Assembly: GCA_002869565.1 (NCBI GenBank)
Contig: PKUJ01000023.1
Location: 96,052-160,051 of the forward strand
Reading direction: 5' to 3'
From: Arcobacter sp.
Lineage (GTDB): Bacteria; Campylobacterota; Campylobacteria; Campylobacterales; Arcobacteraceae
Length of the DNA stretch: 64,000 nucleotides
The position numbers were made by a program, and so were the translations under genes. The notes beneath the pieces are model-generated. The model was given only the letters and a program-made list of their open reading frames with translations. It ran no database searches and was not told the origin of the DNA. The stretch's first letter is position 1; each line of letters begins with the position of its first letter. This document shows, piece after piece, positions 1-8,160 of this stretch.

Positions 1-1
1 T

Positions 2-85
2 ACGATAATTTTATTTATCTATATTTTATTAGGTGGGATATTACAAGGAATATTTATAGAGGCTTTAAGTAAAAAAATAGATTAG
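2..85 (+). CDS. C-terminal end of a membrane protein (partial)
   Basis: The window opens inside a reading frame that runs from base 2 to a TAG at 83-85. The 27 visible residues are hydrophobic with a glycine pair and end in a short lysine-rich tail, which fits the last transmembrane helix of an inner-membrane protein. The family cannot be named from this much. The stop overlaps the AGGA ribosome-binding site of the next gene, so the two are probably co-transcribed. Confidence 0.5.
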   Translation, partial: TIILFIYILLGGILQGIFIEALSKKID

Positions 86-93
86 GATTTTTA

Positions 94-1479
94 ATGCAAA
101 AACTATTTTATGAAGTAGCTTCTTTAGATAAGAGGTGTTATGAGCAATTTGCTCTAAGTGAAGATTTATTGATGGAACATGCAAGTGCTTCTATGTATGA
201 ATATATTGAAAATAATTTCGATAATTCAAAATCAATTATCATAGTCTGTGGAGTTGGAAACAATGGAGCAGATGGTATTGCTCTAGCTAGACTACTTTAC
301 TCTAAATATAATATAAAACTTTTTCTTCCCTTTGGTGTTAAATCAAATATGGCAAAACTTCAGTTAAAAAGAGTAGAACTTTTAGGGATTGATATTGTAG
401 AAAATATAGAAAATTGTGATGTAATTGTAGATTGTTTATTTGGTAGTGGATTAAATAAAGATTTAAATGAAAAATCACAAGAGATTATTAACAAACTTAA
501 TTCTTACGATGTTTTTAAAATAGCTTGTGATATTCCTAGCGGGATTAATAATTTAGGACAAGTTACCACAATAGCTTTCGAAGCAAATATTACTATTACA
601 ATGGGAGCTTTAAAGGTCTCACTTTTTACAGATGTTGCGAAAGATTATGTAGGAAAAATCGAAGTTGCAAATTTAGGTGTGCAAAGGGAAGTTTATGAAA
701 CTTCATCTAATATTTTTTTATTGGATGAAAAGGATATGAATCTTCCTTTTAGAGAAAAGAAAAATTCCCATAAAGGTAGCTTTGGACACTTAAATGTAGT
801 TGCAGGTTGTAAAAAAGGTGCAGGTGCAATTGCAGCAAAAGCAGCATTTGGTTTTGGTGTGGGATTAGTCTCTGTTGTTTGTCATGAAGATATTGATTTA
901 CCATATCATATTATGCAAACACATTTTATATCTCCTAATTGTACAGCAATTGCAATAGGAATGGGACTTGGGAAATATGAAGTTGATGAAATAGAAAAAA
1001 TTTTATCAAAAGATATTCCAATTATAATTGATGCTGATTTATTGCATGAAGAGGTGGTTTTACAAGCCTTGGAAAAAGAAATAGTATTAACTCCTCATCC
1101 AAAAGAGTTTTGTTCTTTATTAAAACTTTGTGGAATTGATAATATTGATGTTGAAACTTTACAAAATAATAGATTTGCTTATGTGGAACTATTTCGTAAA
1201 AAGTACCCAAAAGTAGTATTACTTTTAAAAGGGGCAAATGTTCTGATTTCACAAAATGACAAAATATATATAAATAGTTTTGGTACAGCTGTTTTAGCAA
1301 AAGGTGGAAGTGGAGACGTGTTAAGTGGATTGATTGGTTCTTTATTAGCACAAGGTTATTCTGCCTTAGATGCAGCAATTACTGCAAGTCTAGCCCATGC
1401 AAAAGCAGCAAGTAATTATAAAAAGAATAATTACTCTTTAATTCCAGCAGATTTAGTAGAAGAGGTAAAAAAATTATGA
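94..1479 (+). CDS. nnr: Bifunctional NAD(P)H-hydrate epimerase / ADP-dependent dehydratase
   Basis: This is the nicotinamide-nucleotide repair enzyme that recycles damaged NADHX and NADPHX. The N-terminal YjeF_N epimerase domain (about residues 1-210) contains the NNGADG loop. The C-terminal ribokinase-fold dehydratase domain (about 220-461) contains GxGxG-type loops, TPHPKEF and the GGSGDVLSG anion-hole/catalytic segment with its aspartate. The length of 461 residues is close to other bacterial fusions. The ATG follows an AGGA that overlaps the previous stop. Its stop overlaps the cutA start in an ATGA arrangement, so the two are translationally coupled. Cytoplasmic housekeeping function. 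Confidence 0.93.
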   Translation: MQKLFYEVASLDKRCYEQFALSEDLLMEHASASMYEYIENNFDNSKSIIIVCGVGNNGADGIALARLLYSKYNIKLFLPFGVKSNMAKLQLKRVELLGIDIVENIENCDVIVDCLFGSGLNKDLNEKSQEIINKLNSYDVFKIACDIPSGINNLGQVTTIAFEANITITMGALKVSLFTDVAKDYVGKIEVANLGVQREVYETSSNIFLLDEKDMNLPFREKKNSHKGSFGHLNVVAGCKKGAGAIAAKAAFGFGVGLVSVVCHEDIDLPYHIMQTHFISPNCTAIAIGMGLGKYEVDEIEKILSKDIPIIIDADLLHEEVVLQALEKEIVLTPHPKEFCSLLKLCGIDNIDVETLQNNRFAYVELFRKKYPKVVLLLKGANVLISQNDKIYINSFGTAVLAKGGSGDVLSGLIGSLLAQGYSALDAAITASLAHAKAASNYKKNNYSLIPADLVEEVKKL

Positions 1480-1784
1480 GTTTAGCTATTGTCCAAACTA
1501 CTTGTGCAAATAAAAGTGAAGCTAGAAATATTGCAAAAATTTTGATAGAAGAAGGTCTTGCCGCTTGTGTGCAAATGAGTGAAATCGAATCTATTTATAA
1601 GTGGGAAAATGAATTTTGTAACGATACAGAAATTTTATTAAGTATAAAAACAAAAAAAGAAAATTTCAAAAAAATACAAAGCAAAATTAAAGAATTACAT
1701 AGCTATGATGTGCCTGAAATTATCAGTATTGATATAAAAAATGTAAGTAAAGATTACAAAAAATTTATAGATAAGAGTTGTTAG
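1476..1784 (+). CDS. cutA: Divalent-cation tolerance protein CutA
   Basis: The 102-residue protein has the CutA1 ferredoxin-like fold signature: an N-terminal beta strand ending in TTCANKSEA, the GLAACVQ segment, the IYKWENE strand and the HSYDVPEII motif near the C-terminus. CutA forms very stable trimers; its exact role is debated, with copper or other divalent-cation tolerance the traditional assignment. Overlap of 4 bases with nnr makes it the second gene of that operon. Length is typical of the family. Confidence 0.9.
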   Translation: MSLAIVQTTCANKSEARNIAKILIEEGLAACVQMSEIESIYKWENEFCNDTEILLSIKTKKENFKKIQSKIKELHSYDVPEIISIDIKNVSKDYKKFIDKSC

Positions 1785-1851
1785 AAAATTGAACTATTAC
1801 AGTCTCTTAAACTAGATATTATATATAAAACATAATTGGAGGAAAAAGAGA

Positions 1852-2631
1852 ATGAGTGACATTCTAAAAGTAGGTAAATATGAATTTAATAGTAGACTAA
1901 TTGTTGGTTCTGGTAAATATGCAGACTTCCAAACTACAAAGGAAGCAACCTTAGCATCAGGTTCTGAGTTAATTACAGTTGCAATTAGAAGAGTAAATAT
2001 TACAAATCCAAATGAAGAGAATTTATTAGATTATTTTAAAGATACAAATGTAAAACTTCTTCCAAATAGTGCAGGTTGTTTTACAGCAGAAGAAGCAATC
2101 ACAACATTTAGACTTATGAGAGAAGCTACTGGATTGGATTTGATTAAGCTTGAAGTAATTGGTGATGCACATAAAACTTTATATCCAGATGTAATAGAGA
2201 CAATCAAGGCTTGTGAAGTTCTTAAAAAAGATGGTTTTACAATTATGGCTTATACAAGTGACGATCCAATTATTGCAAAAAGATTAGAAGAGGCAGGAGC
2301 GGATGCAATTATGCCTTTAGCAGCTCCTATTGGTTCAGGACTTGGTATTCAAAATCCATATAATATTGCATTTATTAAAGATGCAGTAAAAGTTCCAGTA
2401 CTTGTTGATGCAGGATTAGGTTGTGCAAGCGATGCTGCAAGTGCAATGGAATTAGGTGCTGAAGGTATCTTAGCAAACACTGCAATAGCCCAAGCGCAAA
2501 ATCCAATGGCAATGGCAGAAGCATTTAAATATGCAACAATCGCAGGAAGATTAAGTTATCTAGCGGGAAGAATACCTAAAAAACCTTATGCAACTGCGAG
2601 TTCTCCTATTGATGGACTAATTCAGTTCTAA
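1852..2631 (+). CDS. thiG: Thiazole synthase ThiG
   Basis: ThiG makes the thiazole phosphate moiety of thiamine from 1-deoxyxylulose-5-phosphate, dehydroglycine and ThiS thiocarboxylate. The TIM barrel shows the family segments: [10 protein letters not shown] at the start, the LIKLEVIGD strand carrying the Schiff-base lysine, the phosphate-binding [13 protein letters not shown] loop, [13 protein letters not shown] and the C-terminal [10 protein letters not shown]. The 259 residues are full length. A strong GGAGG lies before the ATG. It stands 67 bases downstream of cutA and is followed by a perfect terminator hairpin. No other thiamine genes are adjacent, so the rest of the pathway must be elsewhere. 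Confidence 0.95.
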   Translation: MSDILKVGKYEFNSRLIVGSGKYADFQTTKEATLASGSELITVAIRRVNITNPNEENLLDYFKDTNVKLLPNSAGCFTAEEAITTFRLMREATGLDLIKLEVIGDAHKTLYPDVIETIKACEVLKKDGFTIMAYTSDDPIIAKRLEEAGADAIMPLAAPIGSGLGIQNPYNIAFIKDAVKVPVLVDAGLGCASDAASAMELGAEGILANTAIAQAQNPMAMAEAFKYATIAGRLSYLAGRIPKKPYATASSPIDGLIQF

Positions 2632-2634
2632 TCA

Positions 2635-2667
2635 AAAAGTAGAAATTTCATAAAAATTTCTACTTTT
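2635..2667 (+). terminator. Intrinsic terminator after thiG
   Basis: A perfect 14-bp inverted repeat (2635-2648 and 2654-2667) with a 5-nt loop CATAA. The 3' arm ends in TTTT and the 5' arm begins with AAAA, so it can work in both directions. It separates thiG from the tRNA promoter just downstream. Confidence 0.8.
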
Positions 2668-2679
2668 GTTGAAAAGCTC

Positions 2680-2708
2680 TTGACATTTGTTTATAAACAT
2701 AGTATAAT
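2680..2708 (+). promoter_or_regulatory. Consensus sigma-70 promoter for the tRNA cluster
   Basis: TTGACA at 2680-2685, a 17-base spacer and TATAAT at 2703-2708 match both consensus hexamers perfectly. It lies 31 bases upstream of tRNA-Pro. A perfect -35 box is notable because many promoters in this bacterial phylum lack a recognisable -35; it fits a strongly expressed stable-RNA operon. Confidence 0.85.
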
Positions 2709-2739
2709 TCCGTCCACTTTTTGAATGAATAGTGGTTGT

Positions 2740-2816
2740 CGGAGTGTAGCGCAGCCTGGTAGCGCACCTGGTTTGGGACCAGGGGGTCGGAGGTTCGAAC
2801 CCTCTCACTCCGACCA
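2740..2816 (+). tRNA. tRNA-Pro (TGG)
   Basis: A 77-nt cloverleaf with encoded CCA. The acceptor arms CGGAGTG and CACTCCG pair fully, the T arm contains GGTTCGAACC, and the anticodon loop reads TTTGGGA with anticodon TGG. It is the first gene after the consensus promoter. Confidence 0.95.
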
Positions 2817-2825
2817 TTTTTAAAT

Positions 2826-2903
2826 GGTAGGTATAGCTCAGTTGGTTAGAGCATCTGGTTGTGGTTCAGAGGGTCGTGGGTTCGAACCCCATTACTTACC
2901 CCA
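2826..2903 (+). tRNA. tRNA-His (GTG)
   Basis: A 78-nt tRNA with encoded CCA and anticodon GTG. An extra 5' G (position -1) pairs with C73, the hallmark identity element of tRNA-His. The acceptor stem has one G-T wobble. It lies 9 bases after tRNA-Pro. Confidence 0.94.
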
Positions 2904-2916
2904 TTTTTTAACAATT

Positions 2917-2993
<77 letters not shown>

Positions 2994-3001
2994 TTTAATT
3001 T

Positions 3002-3042
3002 AAGATTTATGTTGAATTTTCGTCAACTAAATCTTTTTTTTT
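3002..3042 (+). terminator. Terminator between tRNA-Arg and tRNA-Leu
   Basis: AAGATTT and GTTGA (3002-3015) pair with TCAAC and AAATCTT (3023-3035), interrupted by a small internal loop. The hairpin is followed by a run of eight T. It would end the Pro-His-Arg transcript. Confidence 0.7.
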
Positions 3043-3071
3043 GTCTTTGTAATAAGACTCTTTTTAATGTT

Positions 3072-3156
3072 GCGGATGTTGTGAAATTGGTATACACGCT
3101 AGACTTAGGATCTAGTGCTTTACGGCGTGAAGGTTCAAGTCCTTTCATCCGCACCA
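3072..3156 (+). tRNA. tRNA-Leu (TAG)
   Basis: An 85-nt class II tRNA with a long variable arm (GTGCTTTACGGCGT), encoded CCA, acceptor arms GCGGATG/CATCCGC and anticodon loop CTTAGGA (anticodon TAG). Confidence 0.94.
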
Positions 3157-3262
3157 TCTTATAATATAAATCTTTACGATTATCGGTAAAACAAACTTTA
3201 TCAGTATTTTGAGTTTTATTTAAAATTTAATTAGTCAGTTATTAATTGTACTAATGTCAAAC

Positions 3263-3339
<77 letters not shown>

Positions 3340-3388
3340 ATTTGGATGATTTATCTAATATATATCATTTACTACATACATTTCAAAC

Positions 3389-3465
<77 letters not shown>

Positions 3466-3532
3466 AAACACTAACGTAAGAATTTATCCTCTCTAAATGA
3501 TTATTTTATGTAAAAAAATATAAAGGATAACT

Positions 3533-3682
3533 ATGTCAATAATTGATGTAAACCAAACTGAAAAAGAAGAAGTATTTATAAGACTAATTCAAAGTAATGA
3601 AAACGTATATGACGCTTGTAGTAAAGCTGGAATAAGTATTTCATCTAAAATATTATCAGTAATCAAAAACTTAAACAACTAG
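3533..3682 (+). CDS. Small hypothetical protein (49 aa), HTH-like C-terminus
   Basis: An ATG preceded by AAGGAT opens a 49-codon frame. The segment DACSKAGISISSKILSVIKN looks like a short helix-turn-helix, but I recognise no family. It sits between the tRNAs and a decayed transposase fragment, so it may be a remnant of mobile DNA. Moderate confidence because of its size. Confidence 0.45.
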   Translation: MSIIDVNQTEKEEVFIRLIQSNENVYDACSKAGISISSKILSVIKNLNN

Positions 3683-3790
3683 ATATTGTTTTACAAAGCC
3701 TATTCAAGGCTTTGTTTAAACTTTTTTAAACCTCATACTGCTAATCTAAACCTGCTTATAATTATAGTACTTAATTAACTATTTAGTATC

Positions 3791-3802
3791 ATGTCCCCAG
3801 AA
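3791..3802 (+). repeat. 12-bp direct repeat, left copy
   Basis: ATGTCCCCAGAA occurs here and again, in the same orientation, at 6220-6231. The two copies bracket the transposase remnant, the Sel1-repeat gene and the IS element. Motifs of this kind are often seen beside REP-associated Y1 transposase genes (from memory of the family). Confidence 0.5.
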
Positions 3803-3810
3803 TTTTTAAT

Positions 3811-3936
3811 AAAGAACAAAGAAATAAAAATATAATTGAAGCATATAAACAAGGATATGCACAGTATATAATTGCTAATATTATAGGAATATCACAACCG
3901 GCAATAAATAAGATTATAAAAAGAGTTAGTTTATAG
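3811..3936 (+). pseudogene. Fragment of a REP-associated transposase-like gene (C-terminal HTH)
   Basis: An open frame without a start, ending in TAG at 3934-3936, encodes 41 residues with a clear helix-turn-helix (IANIIGISQPAINKIIKR, preceded by IIEAYKQGYAQY). This pattern resembles the C-terminal HTH found on IS200-like/TnpA-REP proteins of related bacteria. No catalytic HUH or tyrosine region is visible upstream, so only the 3' end remains. Family assignment is by resemblance and is tentative. Confidence 0.5.
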
Positions 3937-4012
3937 GGTTATCGTTATTACTTGAGCCCTAATTTTCCTAATTTTCTAATTTAAATAAAAATCATGATTG
4001 AAGGTAAAAGTT

Positions 4013-4528
4013 ATGTTTAAAAGTAAAAGTTACTTAAAAAAAATGTTAAAAATATTTTTTATAGGATTTATTATATATATAGTAAGTAATATAGAAATAA
4101 GAGTACCAAAAGAAAAATTAAATTCATTGGACATTAATTTAAAAACAGAAAAGATTTATAAAAAAAAATGTGAAAAAGGAGATTTTTCATATTGTTATGA
4201 ACTTGGTTCAATGTATTATTTTGCTAAAAAAACTTCTATAAACCAAGAAAAAGCAAAAAAATATTTAGAACTATCGTGTAATAATAAAATAGCAAATGGA
4301 TGTTATATTTTAGGAATTATGTATCAAAATATAAACTTAAATAGAAGTAAAAAATATCTAGAAAAATCTTGTTTAAATGGCTATGGATTTGCTTGTTACC
4401 AATTAGGTAATAATTCTAGTAAAGAAGGAATATTTTCTGATAAAGAGTATGCTAAAAATATGTTTAAAAAAGGATGTTTAAATGGTTTTTATTTAGGATG
4501 CTATAAATATTTACTACAATTATTTTAA
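4013..4528 (+). CDS. Sel1-repeat, Hcp-like cysteine-rich protein, membrane-anchored
   Basis: Residues 8-25 form an N-terminal hydrophobic helix after a lysine-rich start, so the protein is anchored in or exported across the inner membrane. The rest holds four Sel1-like repeats, each with a Cys-x7-Cys pair (CEKGDFSYC, CNNKIANGC, CLNGYGFAC, CLNGFYLGC). This is the disulfide pattern of Helicobacter Hcp and Campylobacterota SLR proteins. I start at the ATG at 4013 because AAGG lies 8 bases before it; an upstream TTG at 3998 lacks a site. Very low GC. It lies between transposon remnants, so it may have been acquired or shuffled. Function unknown. Confidence 0.75.
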   Translation: MFKSKSYLKKMLKIFFIGFIIYIVSNIEIRVPKEKLNSLDINLKTEKIYKKKCEKGDFSYCYELGSMYYFAKKTSINQEKAKKYLELSCNNKIANGCYILGIMYQNINLNRSKKYLEKSCLNGYGFACYQLGNNSSKEGIFSDKEYAKNMFKKGCLNGFYLGCYKYLLQLF

Positions 4529-4549
4529 TATCATTTTATTTATTTTAAC

Positions 4550-4574
4550 ATTGGGGTCAGACCCAATGGCGTTA
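4550..4574. repeat. REP-like palindrome at the left end of the IS
   Basis: ATTGGG (4550-4555) pairs with CCCAAT (4562-4567) around the hexamer GTCAGA, and flanking TAAC (4546-4549) can pair with GTTA (4571-4574). The sequence merges into the left inverted repeat of the insertion sequence. Confidence 0.55.
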
Positions 4575-6143
4575 AGTTAAGCAATAAATCCCCTAAAACA
4601 TGGTGTTCTTAAACACCTAAAAAACACTTTTTTTCTTCCTCTTCTGATGATTTGCACTTTTAATACCTTTAGTATTTTTAGCCTCTTTATTGGAGGGTCT
4701 TTCATATTTTCTATTTGGTCTTATTGATATAGTATTTGTTAAAAATAGTTTACTCATCTCTTCAAATATTATCTCAATATCTTTATTACTATAAAATAGC
4801 TCAAAGCAGTAGTTTTTAACTATATTAAATGAAATAGATTTATTAACCTTTTGTTTAAACTTATTATCTATTTTACTAGATAGCTTTTTATTTGTACCAA
4901 GCGTAACTAAGGTCTCTAAATTACTTATAAATATTGTTGCATAAAAATCTTGTTTTATTGCAAGAGCTGATAAGCCTGTAAAGTTCTCTAATGATAATCT
5001 ATTTTTTATAATCTCATAAAAACTCTCTATACCCCATCTTTTAAAGTATAACTCTTTAAAATCATCTGTTTTTAATACCTTACTATCTAATACAGAAGTT
5101 CCTAGTACTTCAACCTCTCCATCATCTAAGATAACTTGTACAAATCTAACTTCGATCTCTAATGGTAAGTTTTGCTCTATTATCTTATTATTTAGTTTTT
5201 TAGTAGTTGGTTTTAATGTTACGATAGTATCTTTAACTGAACTATTTCTATCAAATAAAAATTGAATATCTTTATACCAACTTTTCTTCATTCTAATTAA
5301 AAAATCTGAATCATACTTAGATGTTATTGTTGTAAACAATTCATAAGATGGGTAACCTCTATCCATAATTACTAAATCATTTTTTTGAAGTTTTTTAAAA
5401 TTATTATCTTTTGCAATACTAATTTCACCTATTTTAGAATCTGTAATAACAGAATCAACAGATATATTATTTAAAACATCATATAAAACAGAAACTCTAG
5501 CTTGTACTATTGTCTTAGATTTATCTTTATATTGATTAACAACATTAATAGTATTAAACTCTTTTTGTATATCCTCATTAAAAGGCAAAGTTACCATACT
5601 TCCATCGATTGCTAATAACCTAAATCCTTTATATGTTTTATAATCATAATCTCTATAAATAATATCACTAACATCATTTGCTAGTTCTTCAAAAGCTGTA
5701 TAATTTAATTTATCCCTAGCTTGTGAATAAGCACTTTTAGAAATAGTCTCCAAATCTTCATCTAATAAAACACTTAAATGCTTTTGAGTTTCATTTAAGA
5801 TATTTTGTATAGACTTAACACTTTTTCTAACAACTATTAATAATACTTTTGAAAATGGTAATTTTCTATCTCTTGTAAAATCTTTTTTATTCATTCTATT
5901 TTCACTTTTAAAACTATCAGATAGTATTTTATCTTTAAAAAACTCTAAATTCAATATTGTTTTTTTTTAGGTTAGTTGACATATTTTACCTTTAAATAAT
6001 CTATTTAATTATATTATAAAAGTGCTTAAAATGTCCATATTATAGGGCTTTTGTGAGAATAAATTTTAATTTAAAGATTTTTAAATAGTGAGTTGTTTAT
6101 AATGGCTTTTTTTGAGTGTTTTGCTTAACTTAACGCCATTGGG
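4562..6143. mobile_element. IS4-family insertion sequence (about 1.58 kb)
   Basis: A 23-bp perfect inverted repeat occurs at 4562-4584 and 6121-6143 (core CAATGGCGTTAAGTTAAG). Between the ends lies one complete transposase gene on the minus strand and nothing else. The 11 bases outside each end (GGGGTCAGACC and GGGGACAGTCA, if the element is taken to begin at CAATGG) agree at 8 of 11 positions. This could be an aged target duplication or could reflect the REP-like palindromes present at both ends. The element looks intact and perhaps still mobile. Confidence 0.8.
4617..5954 (-). CDS. IS4-family DDE transposase
   Basis: A 445-residue protein with the DDE catalytic triad of IS4 transposases. 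The first Asp is in LLAIDGSMV (about residue 117), the second in LVIMDRGYPSYEL (about 198), and the Glu is in the YREK signature YFKRWGIESFYEIIKNRL (Y-x2-R-x3-E-x6-K, about 305). An N-terminal helical domain precedes it and a basic tail (KRKKKS) ends it. No stop or frameshift interrupts it. Lone gene inside the inverted repeats, so it is the transposase that moves this element. Confidence 0.9.
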   Translation of the reverse strand: MNLEFFKDKILSDSFKSENRMNKKDFTRDRKLPFSKVLLIVVRKSVKSIQNILNETQKHLSVLLDEDLETISKSAYSQARDKLNYTAFEELANDVSDIIYRDYDYKTYKGFRLLAIDGSMVTLPFNEDIQKEFNTINVVNQYKDKSKTIVQARVSVLYDVLNNISVDSVITDSKIGEISIAKDNNFKKLQKNDLVIMDRGYPSYELFTTITSKYDSDFLIRMKKSWYKDIQFLFDRNSSVKDTIVTLKPTTKKLNNKIIEQNLPLEIEVRFVQVILDDGEVEVLGTSVLDSKVLKTDDFKELYFKRWGIESFYEIIKNRLSLENFTGLSALAIKQDFYATIFISNLETLVTLGTNKKLSSKIDNKFKQKVNKSISFNIVKNYCFELFYSNKDIEIIFEEMSKLFLTNTISIRPNRKYERPSNKEAKNTKGIKSANHQKRKKKSVF

Positions 6144-6170
6144 GGACAGTCACAATGCTGTTAAGTTAAG
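6124..6170. repeat. REP-like palindrome at the right end of the IS
   Basis: CTTAACTTAAC (6124-6134) and CATTG (6137-6141) pair with CAATG (6153-6157) and GTTAAGTTAAG (6160-6170) around an 11-base centre. The right half outside the IS is therefore a second, slightly diverged copy of the IS left end in the same orientation as the left end. Confidence 0.6.
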
Positions 6171-6219
6171 AAAATTCATTAAATAAAACAGCTATAATTT
6201 CTTTTCAATCCATTCTACT

Positions 6220-6231
6220 ATGTCCCCAGAA
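6220..6231 (+). repeat. 12-bp direct repeat, right copy
   Basis: ATGTCCCCAGAA, identical to 3791-3802. It marks the far edge of the 2.4-kb patch that contains the transposase remnant, the Sel1 gene and the IS. The remaining spacer to the MFS gene holds no gene. Confidence 0.5.
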
Positions 6232-6321
6232 CTAGAATTTTCTATACTTCAAAAATAAAAACTCTTTTACCACCCTTTAACAATATATTTAGTACCATCA
6301 CAAAAATGACAAAGGAAAAAA

Positions 6322-7584
6322 ATGCATGCAAATAAATCTGTCTTTTTAGCCATATCTTCATTGTTCATTTCTATTGGTTTTTTGGCCATTGGATATGGTA
6401 TGATTATGACTTTTATTGGTGTTTTTCTTAAAGAAAATGGAACATCTGATATTATAATAGGACTTATTAATGCTGCGTTTTTTTTAGGTGCAATGGCATC
6501 TTCTATTTTTAGTCAAAAGATTATTTCTACTGTTGGACATATCCGAAGTTTTGTTACTTTTGCATCATTGATGGTTATTACTTTTTTACTTCATTCTTTG
6601 TTTTTAAATGAGTTTTTCTGGGCTCTACTTCGGCTTATCTCAGGTTTTGCATATTATGGCTTGTTGATTATTTTGGAGAGTTGGCTAAATGAAAAAAGTT
6701 CAAATGAACAAAGAGGACAGATATTAGCTATTTATACTACGGTCTTTTATCTTGCTACAGCACTTGGACAATTATTGTTAAATATTGATGAAGATTTTAA
6801 ACATATGATTTTTTCAATTGGTGCTATTTTGGTACTTTTTTCTGTTGTTTTTATAGCTATGACTAAAATAAAAGAGCCAATTTTAAAACCTTTTGAGAGA
6901 TATAGTTTTCCAAAACTTTTTAATGTTGTGCCTCTAGCTGTAACAGGAAGTTTTATTAGTGGATTTTTAATTGGTGGATTTTTTACTATGATTCCTTTAT
7001 ATATTTTAAAAGTTTTTGATTCTAAAGAAGTATTGTCTTTTTTTATGACATTTACTCTTCTTGGAGGTTTACTTTGTCAATGGCCAATTGGTAAGCTTTC
7101 AGATATCTATGGGAGAAGGAAACTTATATCTTTTACTGGGTTCTTGACAGCTATTTTTTCTTTATTATTTATTCTATTACCTCCAAGTGAAACCATGATA
7201 TATATTTTGGGTTTTTTATTAGGAGTTAGTATTTTTTGTATTTATCCTTTAAGCTTATCCCGAGCCAATGATGTTATTGATGAAAATAAAGATATTGTAG
7301 AAATATCTAGAGCTTTACTATTTGCATATGGTACAGGTTCATTTTTTGCCCCAATTACAATAGGGCTTGGCTTTAATTATATGAATCATCAAGTGGTATT
7401 TATTATCTTTACTATTTTTGGAATTTATTTAGCTTTTTATTCTTTATCTAAAAAGCGTGTAGCTGATGATGACATGAGTGTCTTCGTTAATGTTCCTCTT
7501 GCTTCTAGTAGTGTTATGCCTGAAATTGATCCAAGACAAGATCAAGAATGGGTTGATGAACAGCAACATAATCATGAAGAATAG
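6322..7584 (+). CDS. Major facilitator superfamily transporter
   Basis: A 420-residue inner-membrane protein with about 12 hydrophobic segments, the usual MFS size. The conserved MFS loop between helices 8 and 9 reads GKLSDIYGRRK, and a weaker counterpart is in the first half. The C-terminal tail is acidic and histidine-rich (DQEWVDEQQHNHEE), which might sense or bind metal, though that is speculation. The overall pattern resembles the YcaD/Bcr-like drug or sugar efflux groups; the substrate cannot be told. The ATG follows AAAGGA. It is upstream of, and convergent with, the small Fur-linked gene at 7660-8046. Confidence 0.8.
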   Translation: MHANKSVFLAISSLFISIGFLAIGYGMIMTFIGVFLKENGTSDIIIGLINAAFFLGAMASSIFSQKIISTVGHIRSFVTFASLMVITFLLHSLFLNEFFWALLRLISGFAYYGLLIILESWLNEKSSNEQRGQILAIYTTVFYLATALGQLLLNIDEDFKHMIFSIGAILVLFSVVFIAMTKIKEPILKPFERYSFPKLFNVVPLAVTGSFISGFLIGGFFTMIPLYILKVFDSKEVLSFFMTFTLLGGLLCQWPIGKLSDIYGRRKLISFTGFLTAIFSLLFILLPPSETMIYILGFLLGVSIFCIYPLSLSRANDVIDENKDIVEISRALLFAYGTGSFFAPITIGLGFNYMNHQVVFIIFTIFGIYLAFYSLSKKRVADDDMSVFVNVPLASSSVMPEIDPRQDQEWVDEQQHNHEE

Positions 7585-7659
7585 TTTTGATGATAATCTT
7601 TATAAATACGATTTAAACAATCTATTTTTTGCAAGTAGAAAAGAAGTTGCAATATGTTT

Positions 7660-8046
7660 TTACAACTTCATTATATACTTAGAGAGAGTTTGAACTAATT
7701 CATGATTTAACTGATCTAAATTTATATCACTTTTATATGATTCATATTCATTTAATATAAAAGCATAGTTAAGAAGATTTATTTTAAGATTTTTATCTTC
7801 AGTTAAAAGTATAATTTTTGATGATAATTCTTTTATTGTTTTTTGTTTTTCAAAAATATTATTGCAGTTTATAGTCAAGATATTTTCTGAAAGCTGATAA
7901 AATAGATTTAGTTTTTTGTCTCTTATCCACTTTTTCTTTTCTTGTTTTTGTGTTAATTTTGTCGTTACAATTGCATCAAATACTTTTGTAGTAATTGAAC
8001 CTACAAGTATATTTGTAGCAGAATTTACTAAAGATAGTGATAACAT
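7660..8046 (-). CDS. Hypothetical protein with N-terminal hydrophobic helix, divergent from the ferrosome-like locus
   Basis: A 128-residue protein of unknown family. Residues 1-27 are hydrophobic (membrane insertion likely) and are followed by a charged, helical, probably cytoplasmic region (TKLTQKQEKKKW onward). I start at the ATG at 8044-8046 because AAGGA lies 6 bases before it; a start 10 codons upstream has none. A 14/15 match to the Fur box (8061-8075) sits 14 bases upstream of this start, so iron-dependent control is likely. Its divergent position next to the ferrosome-like genes suggests a part in iron handling, but the sequence gives no function. Confidence 0.6.
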   Translation of the reverse strand: MLSLSLVNSATNILVGSITTKVFDAIVTTKLTQKQEKKKWIRDKKLNLFYQLSENILTINCNNIFEKQKTIKELSSKIILLTEDKNLKINLLNYAFILNEYESYKSDINLDQLNHELVQTLSKYIMKL

Positions 8047-8060
8047 TGAGAATCCTTTTT

Positions 8061-8075
8061 TGATATTTATTATCA
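8061..8075. promoter_or_regulatory. Predicted Fur box 1
   Basis: TGATATTTATTATCA matches the 7-1-7 Fur consensus TGATAATNATTATCA at 13 of the 14 specified positions. It lies just upstream of the minus-strand gene ending at 7660, where a bound repressor would block its promoter. Confidence 0.7.
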
Positions 8076-8110
8076 TATACTATCTTTTTTTTCTTATACT
8101 ATTATTAAAA

Positions 8111-8125
8111 CGATAACTATTATCA
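8111..8125. promoter_or_regulatory. Predicted Fur box 2
   Basis: CGATAACTATTATCA matches the 7-1-7 Fur consensus at 12 of 14 specified positions. It is exactly 50 bp from both Fur box 1 and Fur box 3, in the middle of the divergent intergenic region. Confidence 0.6.
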
Positions 8126-8160
8126 TTAATATTATGTTAAGTTTTATAATAGTATTATTT

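Noticed and set aside
2632..2817. Open frame on the minus strand over the tRNA-Pro gene (and a similar one over the Arg/Leu tRNAs on the plus strand at 2979-3164)
   Set aside because: They coincide with tRNA genes and terminators; coding potential is a by-product of the tRNA sequences.
7916..8116. 66-codon plus-strand frame with a hydrophobic stretch
   Set aside because: It is antisense to the start of the 7660-8046 gene, runs through the Fur box, and lacks a ribosome-binding site.
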